Assembly: GCA_049568075.1 (NCBI GenBank)
Contig: CP144911.1
DNA from: Gottfriedia sp049568075
GTDB lineage: Bacteria; Bacillota; Bacilli; Bacillales; Bacillaceae_G
Strand: one strand, 5' to 3'
Length of the DNA stretch: 64,000 nucleotides
Shown: positions 1-8,135 of the stretch, one piece after another
How the letters are laid out: every line of letters begins with the position of its first letter
How positions within the stretch are numbered: the stretch's first letter is position 1
Program-made: the position numbers and the translations under genes
Notes under the pieces: model-generated
Told to the model about the DNA's origin: nothing
The model's database searches: none
The model's input: only the letters and a program-made list of their open reading frames with translations

Positions 1-105
1 TCATACCAACAATTAATTTCTGGATACAGTGAAGAACCATTAGTTGAATCAGAACTTCAATTAGAAAAAGCACAATTCGAAAAATTAGTTGCTGAATTCA
101 TGTAA
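1..105 (+). CDS. C-terminal end of an unidentified protein
   Basis: An open frame runs in from the left edge and stops with TAA at 103-105, giving 34 residues ending in KLVAEFM. A strong terminator follows within 10 bases, so this is a real gene end. The fragment is acidic and helical-looking and carries no motif that names a family. In related Bacillus genomes an oxoacid:ferredoxin oxidoreductase subunit often lies upstream of miaB, but nothing seen here confirms that. Confidence 0.6.
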   Translation, partial: SYQQLISGYSEEPLVESELQLEKAQFEKLVAEFM

Positions 106-113
106 TACAAAGA

Positions 114-144
114 AAAACTCCTCAATTTTGAGGAGTTTTTTTTT
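114..144 (+). terminator. Rho-independent terminator
   Basis: The stem AAAACTCCTC/GAGGAGTTTT has a short AT loop and ends in a run of nine or more T. It ends the transcript of the partial gene at the left edge. Confidence 0.9.
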
Positions 145-212
145 TACGACAATTTATTATGAAGGATACTACCAATTAATGTTGAAGTAGTTTGTAGTTA
201 GGAGTGTTTTTA

Positions 213-758
213 ATGATGAATATTAAAATAAGAAGACCAAGAATAGAGGACATGAAAGAGTTAAATCAATTTTTTAATATAGTGATTACTGACACGTTTG
301 CAAAAGAAGGCATTAGCAATCAAGTGGAAAGTATGAATGAAGAAATCGAAACAAAAGGAATTTATTTAGAAAATGATTTTGAAAGTAATGGTGAAAAACG
401 ATTTTTTTTAATAGCTCTTGATAACGAAAAAATTATTGGTTCGATTGAATATGGTCCAGCTAGTGATCTTATTTTAAATTGTACAAACCATGCATTAAAA
501 GGGCTACCTGAGGTCGGTACTGTATTTGTACATCCGGACTATCAAAAAAATGGAATTGGAAATTTACTATTAAAGAATATGTACGTTACTTTACAGAAAA
601 AAGGGATAGAAGAATTTTGTTTAGATAGTGGTTATTGTAATGCCCAAAAAATCTGGAAAAAGAAATTTGGAGAACCTGATTATTTATTAAAGGACTATTG
701 GGAAAAGGGATATGACCATATGATTTGGAAAATTAATGTTATCGATATATTAATATAG
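213..758 (+). CDS. GNAT family N-acetyltransferase
   Basis: A 181-residue cytoplasmic protein of the GNAT fold. The acetyl-CoA binding region is visible as EVGTVFVHPDYQKNGIGNLL around residues 95-115, matching motif A (V-x-P-x-x-Q-x-x-G-I-G). The preceding strand ALDNEKIIGSIEYG is the usual beta-3/beta-4 hairpin. The start is set at ATG 213, 8 nt after GGAG at 201-204; a GTG at 204 overlaps that ribosome binding site and is rejected. It stands alone between a terminator and a repeat-filled gap. The substrate cannot be read from the sequence. Confidence 0.85.
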   Translation: MMNIKIRRPRIEDMKELNQFFNIVITDTFAKEGISNQVESMNEEIETKGIYLENDFESNGEKRFFLIALDNEKIIGSIEYGPASDLILNCTNHALKGLPEVGTVFVHPDYQKNGIGNLLLKNMYVTLQKKGIEEFCLDSGYCNAQKIWKKKFGEPDYLLKDYWEKGYDHMIWKINVIDILI

Positions 759-847
759 TAATTTCGAGGATATAAGAAGAGGTTTTCACATTTTATTTCG
801 TTCTGAATTATTGCTGTATACGAAGTGGGAGGAATTTCAACTTCAGT

Positions 848-1052
848 TATATTTGCACTTCCACTAGATTTAATTGCAGATTTGTTAATTATATTTGCGA
901 TTCCGTATTTTTAATTGCAGTTTTGCTGAATTTATTTGCGATTTTCGAGTTTTTTTGCAAACCACTGTTTATTTGCCAAATTTCATCATTTATTTGTACA
1001 GAAGAACCCTTTATTTGCGAATCCCAAACTCTTATTTGCTGGCCGCAATTAA
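848..1052. repeat. 21-bp-period degenerate repeat, locus 1
   Basis: Ten copies of a T(A/T)ATTTGC or TAATTGC core occur with their G at 855, 876, 897, 917, 938, 957, 975, 996, 1017 and 1038, so seven of nine intervals are 20 or 21 bp. The 12-14 bases between cores vary. The same family occurs near 10.4 kb in the same orientation and near 15.5 kb inverted. It fills most of the gap between the GNAT gene and the MraY paralogue and is not coding. Confidence 0.85.
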
Positions 1053-1143
1053 ATAAATACTAAAATTAAAAAATAGGAAAATAAAGGAAATCGCTTGATA
1101 TTATCGAATTTCTTAAATAAAAATAATTGAAAGGAGAAAAATT

Positions 1144-2094
1144 TTGTCATCCTCACTCGTACCTGCTTTAATTACTTTTATCTTGGTAAGTATTCTTTCA
1201 CCCTTTTTAATTGCGACGTTAAGAAGATTGAAGTTGACTCAACCTATAAGAGCGGAGTTACCAGCTGAACACCATAATAAAAAGGGAACTCCTTTAATGC
1301 TGGGAAGTATATTTTTGATCGGTATTTTAGTAGCTTTCGTTAATTATTCAAGTCCACTTATGCTTTTTTTAGTTGGAACTTTTATTTTATTCAGTGTCGT
1401 TGGTTTTCTTGATGACTTTTGGAAAGCATCAAAACAGGATCCGGGAGGAATATCAGCTAAAACAAAACTAGTTTTTCAATTTTCTTTTACTATTTTTTTA
1501 CTTATTGTATTAATTAATTTTTTTGAAGTAGACACAACCTTTCGGATTACGGATTCTATAAGTATCTTTTTACCACTATGGGTGTATTTGGCCCTTATCA
1601 CTTTATTTATTGTCGGATCAGCTAATGCTATTAATTTTACTGACGGGATGGATGGACTGCTTGGTATGGTTTCAATCCCTACCTTCTTTTTCTTTTTTTT
1701 GATTTCAGATCATATTGAAGTGAAAATTTTTAGTCTCATAATGATCGCTAGTTTAGCTGGTTTTTTAATTTATAACTTATATCCAGCTAAGGCTTTTATG
1801 GGCGACACAGGTTCAATGGCAATTGGTGGTTCTTTATCTTTTTTAGCGATCATTGAAAAAGTAGAAATCTTGATTCCAATGTTGTTTTTTATTTATTTAG
1901 CTGAACAGTTTTCTGTTATTTTTCAAGTTTTCTACTTTAAAAGAACAAGAAAAAGATTATTTCTAATGGCCCCTATACATTTTCACTATGGTATCAAATA
2001 TGGTTGGTCAGAAAATATCATCGTTATGAATTTTACGATGGTTTCCTGGACAGGTTGTTTATTGAGCTACTTATATTTTTATTTTTTTATGTAA
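1144..2094 (+). CDS. MraY-like phospho-N-acetylmuramoyl-pentapeptide transferase paralogue
   Basis: A 316-residue polytopic membrane protein of the MraY/WecA family, which transfers a phospho-sugar from a UDP-sugar to undecaprenyl phosphate. Family motifs appear in order: KKGTPLMLGS near residue 47, FLDDFWK near 96, NAINFTDGMDGL near 162, NLYPAKAFMGDTGSMAIGG near 214 and APIHFHYGIKYGWSE near 278. In canonical MraY the last motif is HHH; here the middle His is Phe. The start is TTG 1144, after AAGGAGAAAAATT. The gene stands alone, not in a division/cell-wall cluster, so it is probably a second copy. It could act in an alternative or spore-specific wall pathway; the exact donor is not known. 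Confidence 0.85.
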   Translation: MSSSLVPALITFILVSILSPFLIATLRRLKLTQPIRAELPAEHHNKKGTPLMLGSIFLIGILVAFVNYSSPLMLFLVGTFILFSVVGFLDDFWKASKQDPGGISAKTKLVFQFSFTIFLLIVLINFFEVDTTFRITDSISIFLPLWVYLALITLFIVGSANAINFTDGMDGLLGMVSIPTFFFFFLISDHIEVKIFSLIMIASLAGFLIYNLYPAKAFMGDTGSMAIGGSLSFLAIIEKVEILIPMLFFIYLAEQFSVIFQVFYFKRTRKRLFLMAPIHFHYGIKYGWSENIIVMNFTMVSWTGCLLSYLYFYFFM

Positions 2095-2133
2095 TTTATG
2101 AACTCACAGTTATCATACTGAGAATTATTAATT

Positions 2134-2165
2134 TAAGAGGATCCATGATGGATTCTCTTTTTATG
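2134..2165 (+). terminator. Terminator after the MraY paralogue
   Basis: The hairpin AGAGgATCCAT/ATGGATtCTCT is followed by TTTTT. It lies 40 bp after the stop codon. Confidence 0.75.
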
Positions 2166-2426
2166 TTGAAAAAGGTGCTTTTTAGATTTCGAGGAGGCTC
2201 GGGTGACGGTTCCAAGAGTGAGGACCGTTATTAGAAATCAACATTCTTCTATTAGTAATTAAAGCGCTTTATTATTTAAAGAATTGTTTTTATAAAATTG
2301 AATAAAATTATTCAAATATACTACTATTATCGGCTTTCTTTTTTGCGTAACGTACATTGTATATTGTAGAATAACGTTATATACTTAAGTAATGTGTGGA
2401 CGCTCGAGAAGAAAGGAGATTGTTTC
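2166..2426. other. miaB upstream region
   Basis: No gene is supported here. It contains an AT-rich near-palindrome TTAAAGCGCTTTAT at 2259-2272, weakly like a CcpA cre site, and the miaB ribosome binding site AAAGGAG at 2412-2418. No convincing -35/-10 pair was assigned. Confidence 0.4.
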
Positions 2427-3956
2427 ATGAATGAACAACAACGCCTTCAAGGCACTAATATAAATAATTCAAAAGATAAAAACGATAAAGATTATAGTAA
2501 ATATTTTGAAAAAGTTTACCAAGCTCCATCTTTGGCTGATGCTAAGCGTCGTGGTAAAGAAGAAGTTACTTATGATCGTGGTTTCGAAATTCCTGAAGAA
2601 ATGAGAAATTCAGGTGTAGGTAAGAAATTCTTAATCCGTACTTATGGCTGTCAAATGAATGAACATGACACAGAAGTTATGGCAGGTATTTTAACGACGA
2701 TGGGTTATGAAGTAGCTACATCAGTTGAAGATGCTGATATTATTCTATTAAACACATGTGCAATTCGAGAAAATGCTGAAAATAAAGTTTTTGGTGAAAT
2801 TGGTCACTTAAAACCGTTAAAACTTCAAAGACCAGATCTATTAATTGGAATTTGTGGTTGTATGTCTCAAGAAGAAGCAGTTGTTAATCGAATTTTACAA
2901 AAACATTCATTTATAGATATGGTATTTGGTACACATAATATTCATAGATTACCATTTATTATTCAAGAAGCGATGTTTAGTAAAGAAATGGTTATTGAAG
3001 TATGGTCAAAAGAAGGGGATGTAATCGAGAACCTTCCAAAAGTACGTCGTGGAGAAATTAAAGCTTGGGTTAATATTATGTATGGCTGTGATAAATTCTG
3101 TACGTACTGTATTGTTCCTTACACACGCGGTAAAGAACGTAGTCGTCAACCAGAGGATATCATCAATGAAGTACGTGAATTAGCTAGACTGGGCTATAAA
3201 GAAGTTACTTTATTAGGTCAAAATGTTAATGCTTATGGTAAAGACTTAGATGATGGTAAATATGGATTAGGTCATTTAATGGATGAAATTCGTAAAATTG
3301 GCATCCCACGTGTTCGTTTTACAACAAGTCATCCACGTGATTTTGATGATCATTTAATTGAAGTATTAGCAAAAGGTGGCAACTTAATGCCACATATTCA
3401 TTTACCAGTTCAATCTGGTAGCTCTGAAGTTCTAAAACTAATGTCACGTAAATATGATCGTGAACAATACTTAGAACTTGTAAGAAAATTAAAAACTGCA
3501 ATGCCACAAATTTCATTTACAACAGATATCATTGTTGGATTCCCAAATGAAACGGATGAGCAATTCGAAGAAACGATGACATTATATGAAGAAGTTGGTT
3601 TTGATTTAGCATTTACATTCATTTATTCACCACGTGAAGGTACACCGGCTGCAAAAATGGTAGATAATGTACCAGAGAGTGTGAAAAAGGAAAGATTACA
3701 ACGACTTAACACTCTTGTAAATGAAAAATCTGCTGAATTTAATAAACGTTTTGAAGGCCAAATACTTGAAGTATTAGTAGAAGGAGAAAGCAAGAAAAAC
3801 CCTGATGTACTAGCTGGGTATACTCCTTATAATAAACTTGTAAACTTTAGAGGTCCTAAATCAATCGTTGGTCAAATTGTTAAAGTAAAAGTTACAAAAG
3901 CTAAAACATGGTCATTAGATGGAGAATTAGTAGAAGAAACAGTAGAGGTGCTATAA
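2427..3956 (+). CDS. miaB: tRNA-2-methylthio-N6-dimethylallyladenosine synthase MiaB
   Basis: MiaB adds the 2-methylthio group to i6A37 of tRNAs reading UNN codons, using two [4Fe-4S] clusters and S-adenosylmethionine. All signatures are present: the N-terminal cluster cysteines in YGCQMNEHD, NTCAIRENA and ICGCMSQEE; the radical-SAM motif CDKFCTYCIVPYTRG; and a C-terminal TRAM domain ending about residue 505. The start is ATG 2427, 8 nt after AAAGGAG, giving 509 residues, the usual Bacillus length with its N-terminal extension. Its stop overlaps the ricA start by one base (TAATG), so the two are translationally coupled. Confidence 0.97.
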   Translation: MNEQQRLQGTNINNSKDKNDKDYSKYFEKVYQAPSLADAKRRGKEEVTYDRGFEIPEEMRNSGVGKKFLIRTYGCQMNEHDTEVMAGILTTMGYEVATSVEDADIILLNTCAIRENAENKVFGEIGHLKPLKLQRPDLLIGICGCMSQEEAVVNRILQKHSFIDMVFGTHNIHRLPFIIQEAMFSKEMVIEVWSKEGDVIENLPKVRRGEIKAWVNIMYGCDKFCTYCIVPYTRGKERSRQPEDIINEVRELARLGYKEVTLLGQNVNAYGKDLDDGKYGLGHLMDEIRKIGIPRVRFTTSHPRDFDDHLIEVLAKGGNLMPHIHLPVQSGSSEVLKLMSRKYDREQYLELVRKLKTAMPQISFTTDIIVGFPNETDEQFEETMTLYEEVGFDLAFTFIYSPREGTPAAKMVDNVPESVKKERLQRLNTLVNEKSAEFNKRFEGQILEVLVEGESKKNPDVLAGYTPYNKLVNFRGPKSIVGQIVKVKVTKAKTWSLDGELVEETVEVL

Positions 3957-4402
3957 TGGGAAAATATACAAAAACTGATATCGTTGAACGTGCAAAAGAA
4001 TTAGCAGTAATGATTTCTGAAACTGAAGAAGTAGACTTTTTTAAACGAGCTGAAGCGCAAATTAACGAGAGTGAAACTGTAAGAGCTTATATTGAAGAAA
4101 TTAAGTCATTACAAAAACAAGCAGTTAATTTAGAGCACTGGGGCAAGAAAGAAGCACTTAAAAAAGTTGAACAAGAGCTTGATGAATTAAATGAAAAACT
4201 TGAAACAATTCCAGTTGTACAAGAGTTTCAATCTTCTCAAGTAGAAGTTAATGATTTACTTCAATTAATCGCTCACACGATCTCAAATGGTGTGACAGAC
4301 GAAATCATTAAGTCAACAGGTGGTAACTTATTAAGCGGTGAGACAGGTTCTAAAGTAGCACATGGACCGGATGCTTGCAAAACAGATAGCTGCAGCCATT
4401 AA
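3956..4402 (+). CDS. ricA: RicA (YmcA), RNase Y-associated regulator
   Basis: A 148-residue helical protein of the YlbF/YmcA family. In Bacillus subtilis, RicA works with RicF and RicT as a complex that modulates RNase Y mRNA processing and affects sporulation, competence and biofilm formation. The helical core runs about residues 5-110. The C-terminal tail PDACKTDSCSH carries two Cys and a His, consistent with reported Fe-S binding by the complex. The start ATG 3956 overlaps the miaB stop. The miaB-ricA-cotE order matches Bacillus. A terminator follows, so miaB-ricA ends here. Confidence 0.93.
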   Translation: MGKYTKTDIVERAKELAVMISETEEVDFFKRAEAQINESETVRAYIEEIKSLQKQAVNLEHWGKKEALKKVEQELDELNEKLETIPVVQEFQSSQVEVNDLLQLIAHTISNGVTDEIIKSTGGNLLSGETGSKVAHGPDACKTDSCSH

Positions 4403-4403
4403 T

Positions 4404-4454
4404 AAAAAAAGACTCAAGGAAGCAATTAATTTTGCTGCCCCGAGTCTTTTTTTT
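4404..4454 (+). terminator. Terminator after miaB-ricA
   Basis: The stem AAAAAGACTC/GAGTCTTTTT encloses about 26 bases and is followed by a T run directly after the ricA stop. Confidence 0.85.
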
Positions 4455-4675
4455 ATGTAAAGCTAATAAAGTAATTACTAAATAGCCTAAATATCATAAT
4501 TTTTATGTTTATTTTTTAAATTCTTCAATTTAGAGTCAACTTTATTGGGCTGTCGTCATACAATTTATCATCACATGTTTTTTTAACTTGTATAAAAGAA
4601 TTTTCATGTCATTAACACATTCCGCATATGTCACGCATAGAATGAAATGAAAATGGAACGAGGAGGGTCACACCT

Positions 4676-5221
4676 ATGTCTGAACGCGAACATAGAGAGA
4701 TTATAACGAAGGCAGTCGTAGGAAGAGGCAAGAAATATAACAAAGTCACACATACAATTACACCAAATCATACTCCATCAAGTATTTTAGGCTGCTGGGT
4801 TATTAACCATGTATATGATGCAAAAAAATGTAAGGATGGAGTAGAAGTATCTGGAAAATATGATATTAATATTTGGTACTCCTATGGCGACAATACGAAA
4901 ACAGAAGTAGTTCCTGAGTCTGTTAAGTATACTGAAGTAGTAAAGTTAAGACACAGAGATGAAAACTTTACTGGCGAAGATTGTGAAGTGATTGCTAGAT
5001 CATTAAAACATCCAAATTGTTTAGATGCAATTATTTCTCCAAATGGAAATCGATTTATTGTAACTGTAGAGAAAGAAGTATTAGTTGAAGTTGTAGGTGA
5101 AACGAAAATTGTCGTACTTGTTGCACCACATGGTGTACACGACGATGACGAGTTCTTTGATGTAGATGATGAGTTTGAAGATTTAGATCCAGATTTTGTT
5201 TTAGAGGGCGAAGAAGAGTAA
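4676..5221 (+). CDS. cotE: Outer spore coat morphogenetic protein CotE
   Basis: CotE directs assembly of the outer spore coat and acts in the mother cell. The 181-residue protein has the family N-terminus (REIITKAVVGRGKKYNK), the conserved ILGCWVINH segment and a very acidic tail (EFFDVDDEFEDLDPDF) typical of CotE. The ribosome binding site GAGGAGGGT precedes ATG 4676. The 220-bp upstream gap after the ricA terminator suggests its own, probably sporulation-specific, promoter; CATATGTC and GCATAGAAT upstream are loosely like sigma-E/sigma-K -10 boxes, but that is weak. It sits between ricA and mutS as in Bacillus subtilis. Confidence 0.95.
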   Translation: MSEREHREIITKAVVGRGKKYNKVTHTITPNHTPSSILGCWVINHVYDAKKCKDGVEVSGKYDINIWYSYGDNTKTEVVPESVKYTEVVKLRHRDENFTGEDCEVIARSLKHPNCLDAIISPNGNRFIVTVEKEVLVEVVGETKIVVLVAPHGVHDDDEFFDVDDEFEDLDPDFVLEGEEE

Positions 5222-5226
5222 GCTAG

Positions 5227-5257
5227 GCTAGGAAGGTGATACTTCCTAGCTTTTTTA
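5227..5257 (+). terminator. Terminator after cotE
   Basis: The hairpin GCTAGGAAG/CTTCCTAGC with loop GTGATA is followed by TTTTTT. Confidence 0.9.
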
Positions 5258-5335
5258 TTTATAAAGATTTTATTGTCCAATCAATCAAAAGTTTTCTTTT
5301 TCTTAACTTTCGAACTTTCTAAGCCTTTTCGCAAA

Positions 5336-5347
5336 ATGTGATATAAT
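5336..5347 (+). promoter_or_regulatory. Extended -10 promoter upstream of mutS
   Basis: TGATATAAT, a perfect extended -10 element, ends at 5347, 33 bp before the mutS start. No good -35 hexamer stands 17 bp upstream, which is usual for extended -10 promoters. Confidence 0.5.
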
Positions 5348-5380
5348 ATGCGAAGAATGTTTTTTGATGGAGAGGATAGA

Positions 5381-8023
5381 ATGGCAACTTATACGCCAAT
5401 GATTGAGCAATATTTAAATATAAAGAAAAATTACCAAGATGCATTTTTGTTTTTTAGACTTGGTGATTTTTATGAAATGTTTTTTGAGGATGCAATTAAG
5501 GCATCACAAGTTTTAGAAATTACTTTAACCGGTCGAGCAGGAGGAACTGAAGAACGAATTCCAATGTGTGGAGTACCATTCCATTCTGCGGCTGGATATA
5601 TAGAACAATTAGTTGAAAAAGGATATAAAGTAGCTATTTGTGAACAAGTCGAAGATCCAACGGTCGCAAAAGGAGTAGTTCGAAGAGAGGTTGTTCAGCT
5701 GATTACTCCAGGGACGCAAATGGAGGGTAGATCGATTGATGAAAAGCAAAATCATTATATCTCAACATTATCAGAAGTAACACCAAGTTCATATGCTTTA
5801 GCTTGGATCGATTTGACGACTGGTGAGGGCAATGCTTTATTACTTAGTGGTTCAATTGAAGAAGCAGTTTTAAAAATTGCAGCAACTGGCACAAAAGAAG
5901 TTGTTGTAAATGAAGATTTTTCTTCTAAAGCGATTCAAACATTAGAAAAAAGCTTTTCAATTACCGTTTCTTTCGAGGAGAACGATCGTTTATCAGAGGA
6001 GTTTACAAATGTTGTAAAATCAATTGATCAAACTAGTTTAAAAGCTACTGCTGCAAGATTATTAAATTATTTATCGAGAACACAAAAACGAACACTTTCT
6101 CATCTTCAAGAAATAGTCGTTATTCATCAACATGATTTTTTAAACATGGACATGTATTCGATGAGAAATCTTGAATTAGTTGAAACACAACGTTCAAAAA
6201 ACAAACAAGGTTCTTTGAATTGGTTATTAGATGAAACGAAAACAGCGATGGGTGGACGATTACTAAAAAAATGGATTCAACGTCCACTAGTAAGTACGAA
6301 ACAAATCGAGCATCGTTTGACGATTGTGGAATTGTTAATGGAAAACTATTTTATTCGTGAAGACCTGAAGGAATTATTAAAAGAAGTCTATGATTTAGAG
6401 CGTTTAGCTGGTAAAGTCTCATTTGGTAATGTAAATGCAAGAGATTTATTACAATTAAAACGTTCACTTCAAACAATACCTTCAATTATTCATGCTTTAA
6501 AATCAATTAGTCATGAAACGATAGATGAACTAATCAATCAAATCGATCCATGTGAAGAGCTTCAAATGCTTTTAGAGAATGCAATTATTGAAGATGCGCC
6601 TTTATCTATTAAAGAAGGAAACATTATTAAAGATGGCTTTCATAAAACATTAGATGAATATCGATTTGTTAGTAAGAACGGTAAAAATTGGCTAATGGAA
6701 TTAGAACAAAGAGAAAGAGAAATTACGGGGATTAAGTCCTTAAAAATTGGATACAATCGAATCTTCGGCTACTTTATCGAGGTAACTAGATCAAATATTA
6801 GTCAAATACCTGAAGGTCGTTACGAACGTAAACAAACGTTAGCGAACGCAGAACGCTTTATTACTGAAGAGCTAAAAGAAAAAGAAACAATGATTCTTGA
6901 AGCTGAAGAAAAAATGATTGGATTGGAATATGAGTTATTTATTTCAATTCGAGAACAAGTAAAACAATATTTATCTAGACTTCAAACATTAGGACAAGTA
7001 ATTAGTCAAATTGACGTTTTACAAAGTTTTTCTGTAGTTAGTGAAAAAAATGGATATGTAAGACCAGTATTCACTGAAGAAAGAGAATATATCGTGAAGA
7101 ATGGAAGACACCCAGTAGTTGAAAAGGTAATTCTAGGTTCAGAGTATATTCCGAATGATACGAATTTCGATGTTGATACTCATCAATTTTTAATTACAGG
7201 ACCTAATATGGCTGGTAAAAGTACGTATATGAAACAAGTTGCATTAATCAGTATATTAGCTCAAATTGGTTGCTATGTGCCTGCTGAATACGCGAAATTA
7301 CCTATTTTTGACCAAATATTTACGAGAATTGGTGCTGCAGATGATTTAATTTCTGGGCAGAGTACATTTATGGTCGAAATGTTAGAAGCTAATTATGCAA
7401 TCACGAATGCAACAGAAAAAAGTTTAATCTTATTTGATGAAATTGGTAGAGGAACTTCAACATATGATGGAATGGCTTTAGCACAAGCAATGATTGAATA
7501 TATACATGATCATATTGGAGCAAAAACGCTTTTTTCTACTCACTATCATGAATTGACGGTATTAGCTAATCAACTTAAGTTTTTGAAAAATATTCACGTT
7601 GCAGCAAAAGAGCAAGATGGAAAAGTATTATTCCTTCATAAAATCTTTGAAGGTGCAGCGGATCAAAGCTACGGTATCCACGTTGCCGAATTAGCAAATC
7701 TTCCAAAAGATGTAATCATTAGAGCAAAAGAATTATTAAATGATTTAGAATCAAATAATCATTCCTATGTTAAAGAAGGAATTGAAAATACAGAAAAAGA
7801 GATTGTAACGATTCAAGTACCGAAAAAAGAAATTGTTCAAACAACCGACAAAGAGGATGCTGAATCTCAGTTAAGCTTATTTGACGATCATCAACCGGTA
7901 GTTAAAGAAGTTGTTAAAAACCATCCTGTCATTGATCAATTAAAAGGAATAAACATACTAGAATTAAATCCTATGGAAGCATTTAATTTATTATATGAAC
8001 TTCAAAAGCAAGTTAAAAAATAA
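5381..8023 (+). CDS. mutS: DNA mismatch repair protein MutS
   Basis: MutS recognises mismatches and starts repair together with MutL. The 880-residue protein has the N-terminal mismatch-reading motif FFRLGDFYEMF near residue 28, the connector and lever domains, and the C-terminal ABC-type ATPase with Walker A GPNMAGKST, the QSTFMVEM segment, Walker B LILFDEIGRGTSTYDG and the THYHEL switch. A helix-turn-helix region and a C-terminal tail (LKGINILELNPMEAFNLLYE) for dimer/tetramer contacts follow. The start is ATG 5381 after GGAGAGG; the upstream in-frame ATG lies in the promoter. mutL follows with its own ribosome binding site after a short terminator. Confidence 0.97.
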   Translation: MATYTPMIEQYLNIKKNYQDAFLFFRLGDFYEMFFEDAIKASQVLEITLTGRAGGTEERIPMCGVPFHSAAGYIEQLVEKGYKVAICEQVEDPTVAKGVVRREVVQLITPGTQMEGRSIDEKQNHYISTLSEVTPSSYALAWIDLTTGEGNALLLSGSIEEAVLKIAATGTKEVVVNEDFSSKAIQTLEKSFSITVSFEENDRLSEEFTNVVKSIDQTSLKATAARLLNYLSRTQKRTLSHLQEIVVIHQHDFLNMDMYSMRNLELVETQRSKNKQGSLNWLLDETKTAMGGRLLKKWIQRPLVSTKQIEHRLTIVELLMENYFIREDLKELLKEVYDLERLAGKVSFGNVNARDLLQLKRSLQTIPSIIHALKSISHETIDELINQIDPCEELQMLLENAIIEDAPLSIKEGNIIKDGFHKTLDEYRFVSKNGKNWLMELEQREREITGIKSLKIGYNRIFGYFIEVTRSNISQIPEGRYERKQTLANAERFITEELKEKETMILEAEEKMIGLEYELFISIREQVKQYLSRLQTLGQVISQIDVLQSFSVVSEKNGYVRPVFTEEREYIVKNGRHPVVEKVILGSEYIPNDTNFDVDTHQFLITGPNMAGKSTYMKQVALISILAQIGCYVPAEYAKLPIFDQIFTRIGAADDLISGQSTFMVEMLEANYAITNATEKSLILFDEIGRGTSTYDGMALAQAMIEYIHDHIGAKTLFSTHYHELTVLANQLKFLKNIHVAAKEQDGKVLFLHKIFEGAADQSYGIHVAELANLPKDVIIRAKELLNDLESNNHSYVKEGIENTEKEIVTIQVPKKEIVQTTDKEDAESQLSLFDDHQPVVKEVVKNHPVIDQLKGINILELNPMEAFNLLYELQKQVKK

Positions 8024-8024
8024 A

Positions 8025-8049
8025 AGAAGGCCAATTGGCCTTTCTTTTT
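8025..8049 (+). terminator. Short terminator between mutS and mutL
   Basis: AGAAGGCC-AATT-GGCCTTTCT is followed by TTTTT. It could attenuate rather than end transcription into mutL. Confidence 0.7.
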
Positions 8050-8135
8050 ATTAATAATTAAAATTATGATAATAGCTTAATGTACTATACCTTTTTTTAT
8101 TGATTAGTGCATTTATTTAGAGAGGAGGTTCACTA

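Noticed and set aside
2259..2272. cre-like palindrome TTAAAGCGCTTTAT upstream of miaB
   Set aside because: It deviates from the consensus at both outer conserved positions and a housekeeping tRNA enzyme is an unlikely CcpA target.
4882..5280. 132-residue open frame on the strand opposite cotE
   Set aside because: It is the shadow of the acidic CotE coding sequence, rich in Ser and Thr, without a ribosome binding site.
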